The notes beneath the pieces are model-generated. The model saw only the letters and a program-made list of their open reading frames with translations. It made no database searches and was not told where the DNA came from. DNA of 64,000 nucleotides from assembly GCA_014338405.1 (NCBI GenBank), contig JTDE01021382.1, positions 58,793 to 122,792 of the forward strand, read 5' to 3'. Source of the stretch: Paragonimus skrjabini miyazakii (taxonomy: Eukaryota; Platyhelminthes; Trematoda; Plagiorchiida; Troglotrematidae). Shown here one piece after another: positions 27,401 to 42,400 of this stretch. The first letter of the stretch is position 1. Each line of letters opens with the position of its first letter. The position numbers and the translations under genes are program-made.

Positions 27401-30400
27401 CCGACTAGCCCTCACAACAGTACCGCGGAAACCTGTGTTCATATCCATACCATACAAAGGGGACATTTTAGTACTCTTCATGTGACAGAACAAAACCAGC
27501 ACTAAATCGTACTTCCTTAATAATCTAGTATGATCGCGTGATCACGCGTTTTCTTCTATAATAACACGTGGAGCCTGCTGAGCATGCACACATACGGCCG
27601 AACCGAGCGTCCCCCCCCCATATGGTTGATTTTATGTCTACCTTCACGGTTCACATCTTGTTTTCATGATTCAGGCATCAAATAACAGAGAAGAATAGAT
27701 CGGAAATGCAAATCGCATATATAGTGAATTGCTCTATTAATATGGTTCACATTATCGTATCTAATCGTTTAACGTAGCCACTTCGTCAACATTTTGTTGT
27801 TTGAGTTCACCTTTAGTAGTTGACAAAAAAGATTGACGTTTGGCTCTATATCAATTTTTAAGCTATCTAAATTTGATATTAATATAAGTTAATCGAATTT
27901 TCTTTAGCTGCGTTTCTTAAGGCATTAACTTATCTTGCTTGTTATTTTCGTCTGCGGCTTATATCACTGTTATTCAGTTGTTATCAGAGTGTTTGTATGT
28001 AGACTAAAAACTGACCCTGTCTATACATCCTAGGCCCACATATATGAAGGCCGTCTGTCAGTGTTTTCAACAGCGATCTGCTTTCTCTGTCGGACCTCTT
28101 TCTCTGGCGACTACTTTCAGCGCAGCGCCTATAATCATTAATCATCTTATGGCATTTACTGGATCCCCTCGGTTTTGTTGTACTAATCTTTAACATTTTC
28201 ACAATCCGATGCTTATACTATCCATCTACACACATTCTGACAGTCCGTCAATGTGGTTTGTACTTTGACTTGAACATTGACCGACTACCGACACCACATA
28301 CACTGATGAGAGTCATTTCCAAGCAATTCAGTTTCGTTTTGGAGTGATGTTGTCTCTAACGCTCTCCCTCTAGACAATCGGAGATTGAAATTTTGAGGCC
28401 AGAGAAAACGAATCGTAAACCATGGAGACAGTATGATTTAGATTTGAGGAGGTATTCTGGCCTAGTTTTCGTAATTTCCTCTCATCGCTACTGCACGCGC
28501 CCCAACTCGTGGACGACATAATGATTGTGTTTGCCACTTAGTCAATTCATTGTCGGCATTTCGAGCCATTGTTTGCCTTGTGATCACGTTGTTATTTCTT
28601 CCTCAATGACAAGCCCGACCCTTCATCCCTATTCCGTAAGCACTCTGATCACTGCACCTTAATTCGATTGATCACATTTCACGTTTATACAGATTGGAAA
28701 TCACTCATGATTGTTCTCAGCGCTTACGTTCATATAGATTTTCCAGCTAGCTCCGTTCGAAATGTTAGAGTTTGTCAAAGGTACATATCCTTGCTGCTGC
28801 TGCGATTAGAACTTCGGCAACGCTTTCATGAAACAATCGCGTTAACCACTGCAACAATGACCATATATAAAAGCTCAGCCACATTAGTTTGTGAGCAGTG
28901 TTCATTTGAGATTCGGTTAGGTCACACTGTTGATGAAAACCGTAACATCACAAGCCTACCCTAGCTGGAATATGTACCTATTGAAGTAAAGAGTAGAATG
29001 ACTCCATCTTGCGCCTTGTTAAAGTACTTGCAATATGAAGGTTGGATACCGCCATTAATTTCTACGGATCAATTATCACATATTTCACAGTGAATACTGA
29101 ACTCTGTTGTATTCAGGCCAACAGGTGGACTTAAAAAAGGAACTTGACTTGAGCATGTCCATCTGAAGAAGAAAGTAGTTTTATGCCAGATAGTGTAGTG
29201 CGGATGAACATGTTTCTTTTTCGTCAGCGAAAATTTAGCCCTTTCAAGGTCCATTCGTTTGACAGCAATGTACGTGGGTTATTTGTAGTGTTTTACAATA
29301 TAGTGAGCTGTGGATTTTCATCTCAAGCCAAGCTAGGCAGTGCCTTTTCTACGGTCAAATGAATATTATCTCATTGGTGCGTTGCCCAGTATATGTATTG
29401 CACACTTTTGTTTTCTTTTTTGTTCTCTCTTTCTTTCTCTTGAACGATTTGCTGTCGTAGCCCCTAGATGAAACAGAGGTTGTGCAAACTCCGGAAGGAG
29501 CGGATACGGTTACTCTTCTGCATCATAAACTGCAAGTGTGCACCAATTCGGTACGTTTTTCGGCTCATTGTGTTTTGATTTTAACACACCTTATCGCGAT
29601 TGAGTAGTTTTGGCTTTTACTTATTATCAATTAAATACCGCCCGTGTTGAACTATAACTCTCATATTTACCTCCTCGACTGGCTCGCTTTAAGATGGAAC
29701 ACTAGATTCCAATTTCACTTTTACTTGGGCACATTAGTAGACAGTGTCCGGATCGGTTATTGAAATCCAATTTTTGTGTTTATATGGGTAATTGTATTGA
29801 CTGGCATCCATCTTACGACTTCTTAACAACGCATTTGCACCTCTCAATGTCACTTTTTCGCGACTTGATATCAGTTTAAGATTACTGAAGATACTGTATC
29901 ATATCGCCTAGAGTGGTTCAAACCGAGTGGATCGCATTGGTGATGTGAAGCGAAATGTCGAACCAGCAACCTCATGTTGGAGTGCAAACACTGTTCGAGA
30001 ACTCATATTTACTGGTCTTCTAACGTAGTTGGGTTGACAAATGCTAGTAGACCATGGAGCCGGCAAATATAAAAACCACGGACAAGATGCATATTACCCG
30101 AAGAGGGTATATACTTCTATTTTGTTGAGCACAGTCATACTGCATTAGTGTACCGTAAGCGTTCGTTTATTCGACCCATTAGGTTTGGCAAAAGGCTTAT
30201 ATTGTGGCACGTTAAAATATCATGAGGTTGATGGTAGAAAAATGTGTATAAAAAATAGCAAGAAATTACAATTCCAAGTTCATTTCCGTCTCGGTTTGGA
30301 ATGTTTAAAGTATGAGTAACTTAAGAATAGTATAATTTCAGTGTTTGGTTGTTGTTGAAAACATGCGATCAGAATATCTTCTAATTGCCGTTGACAAGGC

Positions 30401-33400
30401 AGGACTGAATGATAACCGTCCACTATCACAGCCGAACGATATTTTTGGCAAGCAGTTAAAAGTCACCTGTCAGGTTAACTATCGTCGTCTGTATGCCGCA
30501 TGTAGCATCATAATTCTTCAGTATATGGTGTACTATTTGTTAAGTAGTTCTATAAAAATCATACGCAAACATTGATTTCAACCATTTTTAAACAATCGGT
30601 TGTTTTGCCTATCGGTAGCCTTTCACTTCTGGCACAAAAGCTCCTTCAGACTAGATTAACTGCTTATGAATTTTGGGCTGATTGAGGCAAGCTAACACTG
30701 GAAAGTTAAACGGATTTGGTGGAGATAGATCATACGTCAGGTGTGCGAATACAGGGGTCAATAATATGCTCGAGTTGATGACTGTCATTGATTGAGGGCA
30801 TGTGAAAAGATGCACAAGAACGGTTAGCCGTAAACAAGTTATCGAAATTCCGAAGTTCAATTCCACTGTGAATAAACTCGGCGAATTCGACATCTCTTAT
30901 ATAGAGTGGCATGTGCGGATAGCTGAACTTGGCTTGTATGACTACCGTTCTTGGATTTGTTTTTGAAAATACTGCAAATACGGATTTCATGCAACCTGTT
31001 GCATGATTAGCATGGATGACTACGCATGTTTGTTGACGTAGGTCGTAGTATCATCAAATGGCCATCTCTTCACAGGGCCTCTGTTTGATATCGATTTGTA
31101 CTGTATTATCCAGTGGATACCAAATTTCTGTTTGTTCAGTTATGTTTGAATGCGTGCATAGCAGGCTGGCTCCTGTATGCAGAAGACGAGAGTGTCTTCG
31201 ATCACTGTATTCCTTATTTATGAACTTTTTTTTCTTTTTTTGCCTCAGATCATAATAACTCGATTTTGCTTCACATTTTTCTAACCATACAGTCATCGCC
31301 TGTTAAACTCATCAATTTCTCTCCTTTAATTTCCTGTTGAACGTAATTTTTACATTTTACTGATCAATGCGGAGAATGTGGTTTGCTAAACTTTATCGTC
31401 TTCGTTTGCGATCTATGTTAATTCCTCAGAATTGTACATCTGTTTTCATTTTGTATCACGCGTACAGTCGAACTGCCTTTTGTTTGTCCATTCAAGTGGG
31501 AGATAGTATGAACGAATTTCGAACCAGTGATTTTACTACTACAAGTCAGTGTTTGTAACTACAAGATCAAAGTAGGCGGTGTATTCTTCCGATGAGGCGA
31601 TAATGGGAAGTTGAATGAGAAGAGGCAACAGGAAGAAAGGTTTGTTATCAAGGACGATAATGAGTATTCAGCGTACTACTTTTAGCAACGAACCTATCTA
31701 ATTTAAGGCGAGTACAGATGATATGCTGTCGTTATAGAGGCATCAAGCTGAGAGTAATCGGCGCGTCCATTCCGTTTATTGAAATTGTAGTCTGGCTTTA
31801 TCAGACTCACACTGTTCAAGTATGCTGTTAATGCGCTTACTGTCATTACTGCTTTTTCAACATCATAGTTAATAGAACTAAGTTTCACTTCAGTCACCCT
31901 ACTTCTGTTTTTAACTACTTTACGGAGCCGATGAGTAGTATGGCCCGAATCAAAGTGAACGACACATTTTGCCGAAGTTTAAGGAAGCCGCGATAATCTA
32001 AACTTCCAGAACAGTCGTTTGCCTATCGTAATACGCTATAGTTTCGGGTTCACTAAGTGGAACGACACGGCTACAACCAATCACGAGTGTCCTCACTACC
32101 CCGATGCTGTTGGTCATGCAATCGTCAATCAGGAGAGCGCTCAGCGATTTAAATACAAGGACAACGTAATGTGATTGACGTAGCACTGTTCTACCTCGTC
32201 TAACCAATTGCATTCCTTGTTGTTATCCACAAATTAGTTTGTTGTTTGAAATCAAATGACTGCATCCACAGTTCCCGGTCTTCTGTTTCTGCTGCATCGA
32301 AGCACTTCATTACTTGTTATTAGCTCAACTAGTTTGATTACAACACTAACTCTCAAAATTTCGTACCCAAAAGGTGAATGTTATTCCCATACAAAATGCT
32401 GTCGGTAACCGATGTTACCATCCACGAAAAAGTGTGCGGACGTTCGTTGTTATCTATTTTTATGTATCTTACAGTTGATTACTGATAAGAAACAACTTCC
32501 CATATCAAACGTCTATTGTGGTCAACACGTTCAAATTTCTAAACACTTTTCTCCGTTATCTTTCAACCTGAAACCAACAGGTCAATGTTCTTATTTAATG
32601 TCACGTTGGATTATGTCAACTACTGCATTTATCTCTGCTTGTCTTGATTTAGTGTTCAAGTAATACAAGTCAAATAAGAATGACGATGCACTTAGAATGC
32701 TAAGTTTGAGTCATTTGGGTCCAATTGAGCAGACAACCGGTCCTGTCGATTTTGTTTGTTATAAGCCAGTGATTATATGTGCTTTGTTTCTGTATAACTA
32801 GTCTAGATAGAAACAGTCTGCTTGTTCAGGTAAACCCAGACAAACCGGTCGTAAGATGTCCGTTAAAGGTTCATGAGCGTCTGAAACTAGTATGAAAATT
32901 CCTTTTTTTTCAGCTTCTAGCCGTAACCGGTGCAAATAGCTTATCTCTGGTAGGTCGAGTCCATCTGGACTAATGAACTGCAAACAAATCACGTACCATT
33001 TATCGTCTATGTTCCCTGGCGATACCTATTCACTTCTTTTATGTGCTTTCTCTGTTAGTTGAGGATACTCGAGAAATTTTTGATTCTTTGTCAGAATCGT
33101 GCAACAGTATCTGACTGATCACTGGCTGCACTCCAGCGGCTGTTGCACTTTATTTAGGTGCGGTGGGTCAGTCGGTAATTTCTAGTTGGTCTGAAAATTA
33201 TCAAGTACCCATCATAGCTCCGGAAGAATTTGAGGGAAGTTTTTGCAAGCAGTTGGTCCCAGTAAGCACCAACGAAGTTGTAGACAACTATTTTGACCTT
33301 ATTTGGTTTCATGAGCATCAAGCATATCGGAGACTCAAATCCGCGGTCTGTTGGCAAGTGTCACAACGCTGATCAAGGCGTATATCTACTGACCCACGTG

Positions 33401-36400
33401 GTAATGGCTGTAGGATAGGATAAAGGCTACTTTTCTTTACTAAGTTGTTGAGCTGAAAACAGCTATCAACCTACTTTCTAGTAGACACTTGAACCAACTG
33501 CTTGCAAGGTGTTCACTCTGCTTGACCCATTGGGAACCGAGCACAGCTTTTTGTCGTATGTGCCAATATTCTAAGTCAGTATTCCTGAATGTTGGCTAGC
33601 TTGCATCTTCTATGTTTAACCTATTCACTGGGGTCAATTCAGCATCAATACCCGCAACTGGGTATGGGTACTGTGTTGTCGAACACACACTACATACGTT
33701 TTAACATTGACACACACGTTGCATTCGCTTTTCGCAGGTACAATATCACATGATCGTAGATATCGTCAATGACTTGCTGCTCTACGTGGAACCTCAGCGC
33801 AAGGTATGTCGTTGTTTTTGTCGTCGTCTCTTGAACTTTTCATGTAATCTTTTTGGAATTTTTTACAACAAAAACAAAAGTGTCATCAATTTCGGAACTT
33901 GAATGGTAACTGTGCATTGTCATCAGTGAACACCGTACAGTCTACATCCTTGGTTGGTGTCTGAGTGTGGCAGTGATCCAACAAAATCACGGAGGATAAG
34001 GTAGTTTGTGTGACAAAAGTAAAACCTCATTGTTTTTCGATCAATTTTTACCCATTGTGCTGGTTATGAAGTGTCTGGAGATTGCCATTCAAACGACTCC
34101 TGTGACACGCGTCATTCGCTATTTTAAACTCTGATTTGAAAACAATTGGTTTGGCTGTTAAGTGAAATTATAAATATTGTGTTCTACTGAAAATCTGTTT
34201 TAGCAAAACTGGATGGGGTATTTAGAACGAACACAAATCTTCTGTTCATCTAACATGTCCCCTTCCATAGGATAGTCGCCCGTTTTTTGGAGGAGAGGAC
34301 CCACCACTTATCGTGTGCACTGTTGCGCTTTGAGCCTCCATATTTCGTTATCGTTTTTTATGTTCCTCGTTGTTGGTTGCATCATGTGCGTCGTATTTGA
34401 TCGCACCACTCAACGCACATCACCTTTCGGTCATAATGTCGTCGGATTATGGACGGATGTATCTTACTTTGTTGATCGAACTGATTTTCATCTAGTTGAG
34501 CCACTCATCAGCTGTCACTCCACCTATCATTCTATGTAGTTCGTCTTCACTATCACGATAGGTGTGGGGGCGGTCGTGTCAAGCTAACGAAACCAGGTGT
34601 TAACACCAGGAGCAACTTGGTCCATATACACGTAACCTGGTTGTGTTGTTGATTATTGTTAACTAACTTCACTACAATGATTTTCTGGGTTAAATACAAT
34701 TCTTTTACTGCCTTCCTGATTTTGGTAACTGTTGCGCGGAGCACAACGCATAGTTACATCCGACACATGACAACGTGCCCTATCACTTGATAATCCTTTC
34801 TACGATGATTGCAACATATTGGACATTACAGAAGCTAATTTGCGTTTTCGGGATTGAAAACTAAGCTTAAGAGATATGTTCCTCAATCATTAAGTAAAAC
34901 TGACGGGAAGTATCTGGGAACGTTCATTAAAAGTCGAATTACGGCAGGGAAACCTGTAGTAATACTCGTGTTAACCTTCAATCGTATTGATGTTATTTAT
35001 ATTGCAGTGGACAGGTGGTCCTAGCTTCCATGAAACATTATAACGGTGGTAGTTACGAACGCATTCAGCTTTGGATTCTGCTTGATTGGGCCATCCGGAT
35101 TTCTATGGTTTGACTTGAAAGTATTATATTCGACACAAAGGCTACATAAGGTAGCAAACATGCCGCAATATTAGAAGAAGAAGAGATTGTGTTAGGTAAA
35201 GATGGAGAAGAAGAAGTAAAACTTTACACCGGTGCACACAGAGATTCGTTACACGAGCGCCGTTTATTTCTGTTCTTTGTCGTATCAGACAGTGTTCTCA
35301 GCCAGAGATGTTCGTTGTCTTTTGGACCCCAGCCTGGAGGCCGGAGGCGCCGTACTGAAACAAGCTTCAGTGTTACTGCCTTCATACTCTGAACCTAAGT
35401 CATACGCTGGCCATCAGAGTGCCGCATCTAGCCTAAACCACCACTCGCAAACAAGGCAAAGTGTGGTAAGCGGTGAGCCGGCATTCGTAAGATGTAGGCA
35501 AGCCGACAGCACCTGTGAACCGAACTTGTTTTGTCTAGGGATTGGCAGAGTTTCTCCGTTCCGTAAACACGTCAGCGAACGTTGTTCTTACCACACGCCA
35601 CTAATACTTCGGAGATTTTGGTAGTCATAAACTTACGTTTTGTGAGCACATTTCGCAGCCGTATAATTGGACTACTCTTATAACAGGATTTTCCACTGGG
35701 TCTTCCACAGAAAAACTGAAAACATGGCAACACCAAAGATGTTGTAAGTTAGCCAACGCCATCTGAGCCTTAGTCAAACGATTTGTGATCTCATCAAACG
35801 TTCCATCAGCGCTCATACAGCTATCATGGTGCATGAACTTCCTAACTGCCTTCAACGGTTCAGCGCCAAGGGTGAAAGCAGGTGCAGAGTACTGCCAATC
35901 CTGCAACAACACTTTGCACTTATTAGATGCAAAACCCATACCAAACTGACAAACTGAAGACTCGAATCTGTCTGAGATTATCTGGACTCCCTGTGAACTA
36001 TCACAGATTGAGACGATGTTGTCTACATACTCTATGTCTCAAAGTCAAGTGCCTGGCTGCAGTTTCACGCCATCATATTCAGGGTACACTACAGAATCGC
36101 CTCTATTGCAAAGTCAAATAGGGAAGAGGAGGTTGGACAGTCTTGAGGTGCAAAATGTCAGTGATACGCTACCATAAGTCCTAGTCTGGTCTGACGCTTG
36201 ACGGTAAATTGCTTTGAGGACGTACACGCATCTCTCTTCGATAGGCAATTCCAGAGTTCAGCTCTATCAACCGAGTGAAAGGACCCTCTGACATCCAAGA
36301 AGTTAGAAATCGTCGACATTTCATATGAACAGTGGATATCGTGCACTTGGCACAGTGTGAAGATGTGAAAACCAGCGTACTCAAAGCGAATATGCTGTTC

Positions 36401-39400
36401 GCATGTTTCGCTTAGTGCACGAACTGGCAGCGAATTCTGCTGTTTAAAGAGTATTCAGCGATAACCCCTTGTCAGTACTTTTTCATCTCAGCTCTGTCTC
36501 ATTTTCAATTTACGTTGATTTTTAAAAGTCAGTTTTTTTTAACAGTATTTCTTGCCATCATGTCTCTTTTGAGTTAACTACTACAATGCGTATGTGCACA
36601 GTGCTCATCACAAGAGAATGCGAAAATCGGCATTGTAAGTGTTAGAGCGTCGGTCCCTTAAAACTGTTTTCTATTGAATTCATGCGAATTCTCACAACAG
36701 TGTGCCCTGTTATATTGTTTGAGCTTATGGGGAAGATGCATTGTTTGTTTGTGGGCCAGTTTCTGTTCTGCCACCCAAATGTGGGCTATATCACTCGGGG
36801 TGTCCGAGACTCGATCCCACTACCCTGCTAACAGTAGTCGATGTCGGTGCCACTCATCTCACGCATGCCTCTGTTGTGTGCGACAAACTTCAACCAGCGA
36901 AATCGTTGTACCTAGGTTGTTAATGTTGTTCTGCGGTTATCAGCTCAGTTGGTTTTTCAAACGTTGTACTTCCCATAATATTGGCGATTATCTACTCTCC
37001 GTCTGTTTTCGTTGTGCTTTGCAATACAGAATATTTGGAGTAACTTGATTTATTTGTATCTATTCGGGTTTGGCAGTACATCCCTTCCGTCGCTCTATAA
37101 CCTTCATCTCCCCACTGTAACAGGCTCAATCTGAGCGGAATCGCGTTGCTTTCGGTCTGATGTCCGAATCACAAGTACGCACAGCCATTCTACGTGATCA
37201 ACAGATGCTACGTTGCCTGGTTGCTGACCAACGTCGTCTGGAGCGCGAATTGTGGTCGTTCGTTCGCAGAACCATGCCTACTCTGGGTGTCGAACCTGGC
37301 GGAGTTGCGAACGGAACTTCGTCGATACCTAACGAACACACCCTGTATCCTCTACAGAACGCGGCTCCGCTGGCCTATGGCATTGATTACGCTCGGTGCG
37401 TTCACTAAATCATTTGAGCTACTTTAAACCTACCATCACGTCTTTAATGTGTCGGTTTGACATGGTTTTAATTGGATCCCTAAACTCTTTATTATAGTCG
37501 TCTGGAGGCGCAAATCGCGCACCTTAAAATGCGCATTATCGAACAAAATGCTTTGCTTTCCCAGCGGTTGGCACATTACCAGCAGCTTCAAGTCCAAGCT
37601 CAGCGGCGACACATGTGTGTGGCTATGAACAGAGTGTTTACGCATGCAACTACAGACGATTTGATTGCATCCACCTCTTCCGTACTGAAACAGCGCAGAT
37701 GTGAGTTTTATTATTTGTGCTTATGCTCGTTTTCAAGGTTCGTTCATTGGACAAACTTTGGATTGACCATTATTTATGTTTGATGGATTTCCGGCCTTCC
37801 ACCTGGCCACGTTAGTTGCGAAGACCACATGTATCAGATCTACGTAACTTTCTTTGTCGGCAACTGGAGGCTTTCAAAACACAAGCATGCTTCCATCGTT
37901 CACTTCAAGCTAATCCGATGTTAGGTTTGGGTGGCTGACATTATGTTGCACAGCCCTGATTTGTGTCACTATAAAGTGCTTATGGATGGATTGGTTTTTC
38001 TCAATTAGTCTGTCACGGTACTCGAAATTAAGAGACGTCTGTGCACGTAAATTACCACAGATAGTTTGTGTGGCCTCATTCACACGCTCCATGTCCTGTT
38101 TTGACCGCAATTACTAAAACCGGAAAACAAGGTTGGTGGCCCATTTTACACAACTAACCAATACCACTTAGCCGGATGTTTGACTATCTTTGTTTATCGA
38201 CACCAGCAAATGAGAGACTCGTAAGTAGAAGCATCTGAGCAAATAATGCAGAACAAGAAGAATGTCGAGACGTGGAGTCACTAATACGTAGAATCCACTT
38301 ATGGAAGTGGATGTTTGTTCGTTTTATGTCAAATAAAGGATACAGGAAGATTTAAGTTTTGACTAAAAAAGCGGACAAAACCTAGAGTCAGAATGACCGT
38401 GAACTAATTATTGTATTTCATGATATCTATCCCCTCACAGACACTTTCTATTCAGTTTATCTCTTTCGACTCATCAAGTGGAGTTAGTTTGACCGAGGTT
38501 CTGATCGGCAGCTCTTTGTGTTGGAAACCGGAGTTCTTATTCATCTTGCTGTTGGTCCTATGAACATCACCAACTATATGTCAGTTTTTACAAACTACGG
38601 CCAAATAATCCTGTAATCTTCGCTGTGGACAACCCCTCCATACTTATGCTCATTGTTCAGAGTAGTGACGGGGTTTTACTTACGAACGTAACTTCTATGT
38701 TATACTTCAATCCGCTCATTCTTTTGATCATTGCACTGTTCAAGCTATGGTCATCCTTAGCCTCAGCATCATAATCATTCAGAGCAATATTTCAACAGTC
38801 GATGCCAATTCCTAACTGCCAAACAATTTATGTCCATGGAAAAAATTTACTCTGGAGAGATTTGAAGATGAAGTTAGTTAATTTGTTCGATGAAATCCGT
38901 GAGGAGCTGTGTTCTCTCAGTCAGGTGAACGCCTGGTAGTTCCACAGAAGCATCTCAATACAGTAGTATGACCTTCCTTACGAAACTGTTTCCCTAACTC
39001 CGCAAATGGCTCAGGAACATTCATCCCACTGAATGCTGTCTTCTGTAACACCATCGTTCAGATAATAACAGATCATTAGTCTGTCCTCCTGATAGATGAA
39101 TTATGCCAGCAGTTTCTGACTTACCAGCGGCTGCCTTCATCTCAGTTTGGTAAGTACTCCTTTGACCACATCATATCTTATTTAAGAGACCTAGGCAATC
39201 GGAAAACAATGTTCTTGTTTAATAAACACAAAATCTACGTGTGATTGAGTGAACCCGTTTGATGCTCCAATGGGCCTCAAAAACTCGTCTCACATCCCCG
39301 TGTTTTCTACCCGTTGAGGTATATGATCGAGTGCAAACATCGTACACTACAACCGCGTTCCGCAGTTGTAGTGTAAACTTACATCAGGTATGTGATCCTG

Positions 39401-42400
39401 CTCACACAATGGCGGAGTATTGATGAACGAACTATCGTTTGCCTCTTCCCACCGCTCAATTTCTTCTCTCGTAATTCAATAGCATAGTTTAATTAAGTTC
39501 AGTCTCTCATCAATTTTGACCGGTAGCTATTTTGATGCTTCATCACTAGACACTTGCTTTCATGAATTCCACCATTGTGTATACATTCTGTAATTCGGTT
39601 GCACCTGTCTGCAGCCGCTGAGGACCACTCAAGTTTGTCGCCAATCGCCCTGATTCATTCATCGACTTCTGTGGGGCAACGTAGGTCTGACGGATCGGGT
39701 TCAAAATTAACGGAACTTTGTTTGACGGACTTGGGATCAGAGGTCACCGGCCGTTCAAGAAAACTTTCAATGATGAAACAAGATTCGTACCCTGCGGAAA
39801 TCGTGCGGCGTAGCGAGGCAAGTTTACGATCTCCATATGCAATCTCTTCAACGATAACATTTCCGATTGACGCAATTTTCAGTTTTACCATATTTGTATA
39901 GCATAGCTTCCGTGTAATATCTCAGTGACTACTAACTGTCATTTATACTACAACTATAATACATATATACAGTTGTGACGAACTATGCTGTTTATCGTTA
40001 CGTCCAACAACACAGTAGGAGTACTCGAGCTCTGCATCGATAAACCGAATTGCTTTCCTGTTAGACGTTTCGTAAAAGTTATTGTGAAACGCTCTCTGAT
40101 ACTAAAAATAGAAGTAAGCGATCAGAATCCACTGGCTTCTGCTGATTCATTCTTTACGGTACTCATCCGGCGTTGTTTGAAGTTTTGCCGTATACTGTGA
40201 GGCGGGACTCAGTTCCAGAGAATCTACATCTTTCTCAATAAGCATAAATAGTGATACTGATTGTTTGTGCTGTCATATTCACTTAAAGTACACGATTTTA
40301 ACAGTTTGTTAATTAGGTGACAGGTAATCAAATCTTTCTAGTAGCCCCTCCCTAAGAAAATGGCGCAACAGCGGTTCACTTGCCAATGATGTCTCTTCTC
40401 GCTTTAGGATGCATTGGCAACAACTGTTAAACATGATTTTCGTTTACATCTACGAGTTATAAATGTTCTAATTTACATCACACCTCCACAGATTCGTGCA
40501 GTAGGGCGAGGGAGAGATATTAATCCCGCATATTTGTTGGTCATGTGAATATGTCTGTGTGTGAGATGTATTGGACGGTCACAGTCAGTCGTAATGCAAT
40601 TAGAGTGTTTTTTGTTTGATATAAGCAGCTCTTCAATATCATGATTTCTTGTTGGAATTGCTTCAGCGACTGAAGTAGATGCAGCCCCAAAACATCCTTC
40701 TCAATGCGCAAAATCTGTAGGCAGGAAATGAATTATGTATTGTTGCGGATGAAACTCTGCGCCTACGGTTTGGCGGACTAATAACGTAGCCTCACTGTTG
40801 TGGCATTCTCAAGACACTTTACTCAGTATTTGCTTTCCCTGGCTCACTCAGAGTCAGTTGCCACATTCTGCACCACTTGCGTGATCGGTATTGAGTGATG
40901 CGGATGAGCAATTCAGACCTGAAAACCCGTGGCTCGGCAACTGACTGTTGATCATATCTAAACCGAATCAATTTTTGCGGGCGATTGGAATTCAAATTTC
41001 GGAATGTCACAATGGAATGCTCGGAGCCTGGAGAGGCGTTAAGGAACCCGCTCATCTTGTTATTCGGGGTGGGCTAACTTTCATAGCTATGTGGCAAGCG
41101 ATCGGGATCAACGAGAGATGGGAATGAGTTGTACTGATCAGAATACTTACTGGAAAAGGATGTCGTGGTTTCGTAAAATCTCCATTGTTATCTTGGAAGG
41201 ATGGATTAACCTCTATTCCCTTCAAGGTGATAACTCTGGGCCTCATCATATGAAGTTAATCGAACTTCCCAGCATATAGTACATTTGCTTCCTTCTGCGG
41301 CTAGCAGGTTCACCAGCTCTAAACTCTATAGGGGATTGTTTGGGCCGGCTTATAACAGGTTGAAGAACAAGGGTTCCTACCTGAATTCTCATCGGTAGCC
41401 TCACACGTGCTTCAAAAACAGCTTGGAGCAGTACCCTCGTCACTGCTACGACCAGCGAAAGTATGCTAGCAATTGTGATGAACTAGTCAACATACATGAT
41501 CTTAACACGCAATTAAGATTTATGTCCACTCTTCCTCATTGAATGGATAAGTATTTCCATTGATGACATGTCTGTTTCACCAGGGGAATTCCTAACCCAA
41601 CGCTTGTCTGCCTTACGCTTATTGAGCTAGGTCTCTACCCAACCACTTCTCCACAGGGAGCAGTACAACTAATTACCTCATAGGCCTCCAACTGCGATTG
41701 AACTTTCAGCATTATTCCTGTGACAGTCTTGGATTGTTAGCCTCCCAGAACAAAGTAATGGCGACCCTTCCAACCATATACCACTTTGAGCTGTTGTTCT
41801 ACGTTTTTCAAGCTTATGTGACTTGATTCTCAATTATCAACATTTTAGACAGGCATTATCATGTCCTTTGGTTATCGCTGTCATGCTGTTATTGCTAGCA
41901 CGTCATGCTAATTTAACGGAAAGGATGAAAACCAGTCCTGAAATTTGGCCTGTGTCCATATTCCGGACTATGACAACGTGTCAGGTCCGTTGTCCAAACT
42001 ATGTGCTCCAGTTTTCAACCTTTTCTCCAATGGTATACAACAAGGACGAATGTATATCTTGACAAGCGCTAATAACAGCTCGCCCCCGTTGTTCGTGTTC
42101 CATTTCAGGTTTGCTTCGAGCACGCACTATGGCGGATGACCGAAAATGATGGTCAAATTGGGTTGGCTGATGTGGAACTACGTGGATTCCTTTATGTGAA
42201 GACCAATCGGCAAGATGATTCCGGTTCACATTGGCTTGAATTGGGCTGGATACATGTGGACAGTCTCGGACCAAAATCCTTCTTTAAGGTTGGTCCTATT
42301 TCGTTAATAGCATCTCGTTAGTATCGTTTTAGGGCGTCCGAAGTTACTGTGCAATTCCTTGCTTTACAGGAGGTTCTCGTACCGGACGTCGGCGGTGGTC

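Noticed and set aside
30730..30990. Minus-strand 86-codon open frame, compositionally protein-like
   Set aside because: No family recognised and no splice signals checked; left unannotated.
36790..36870. tRNA-like sequence on the minus strand ('GGGATCGAGTCTCGG')
   Set aside because: Only the T-arm-like part is suggestive; box A and anticodon arm are absent.
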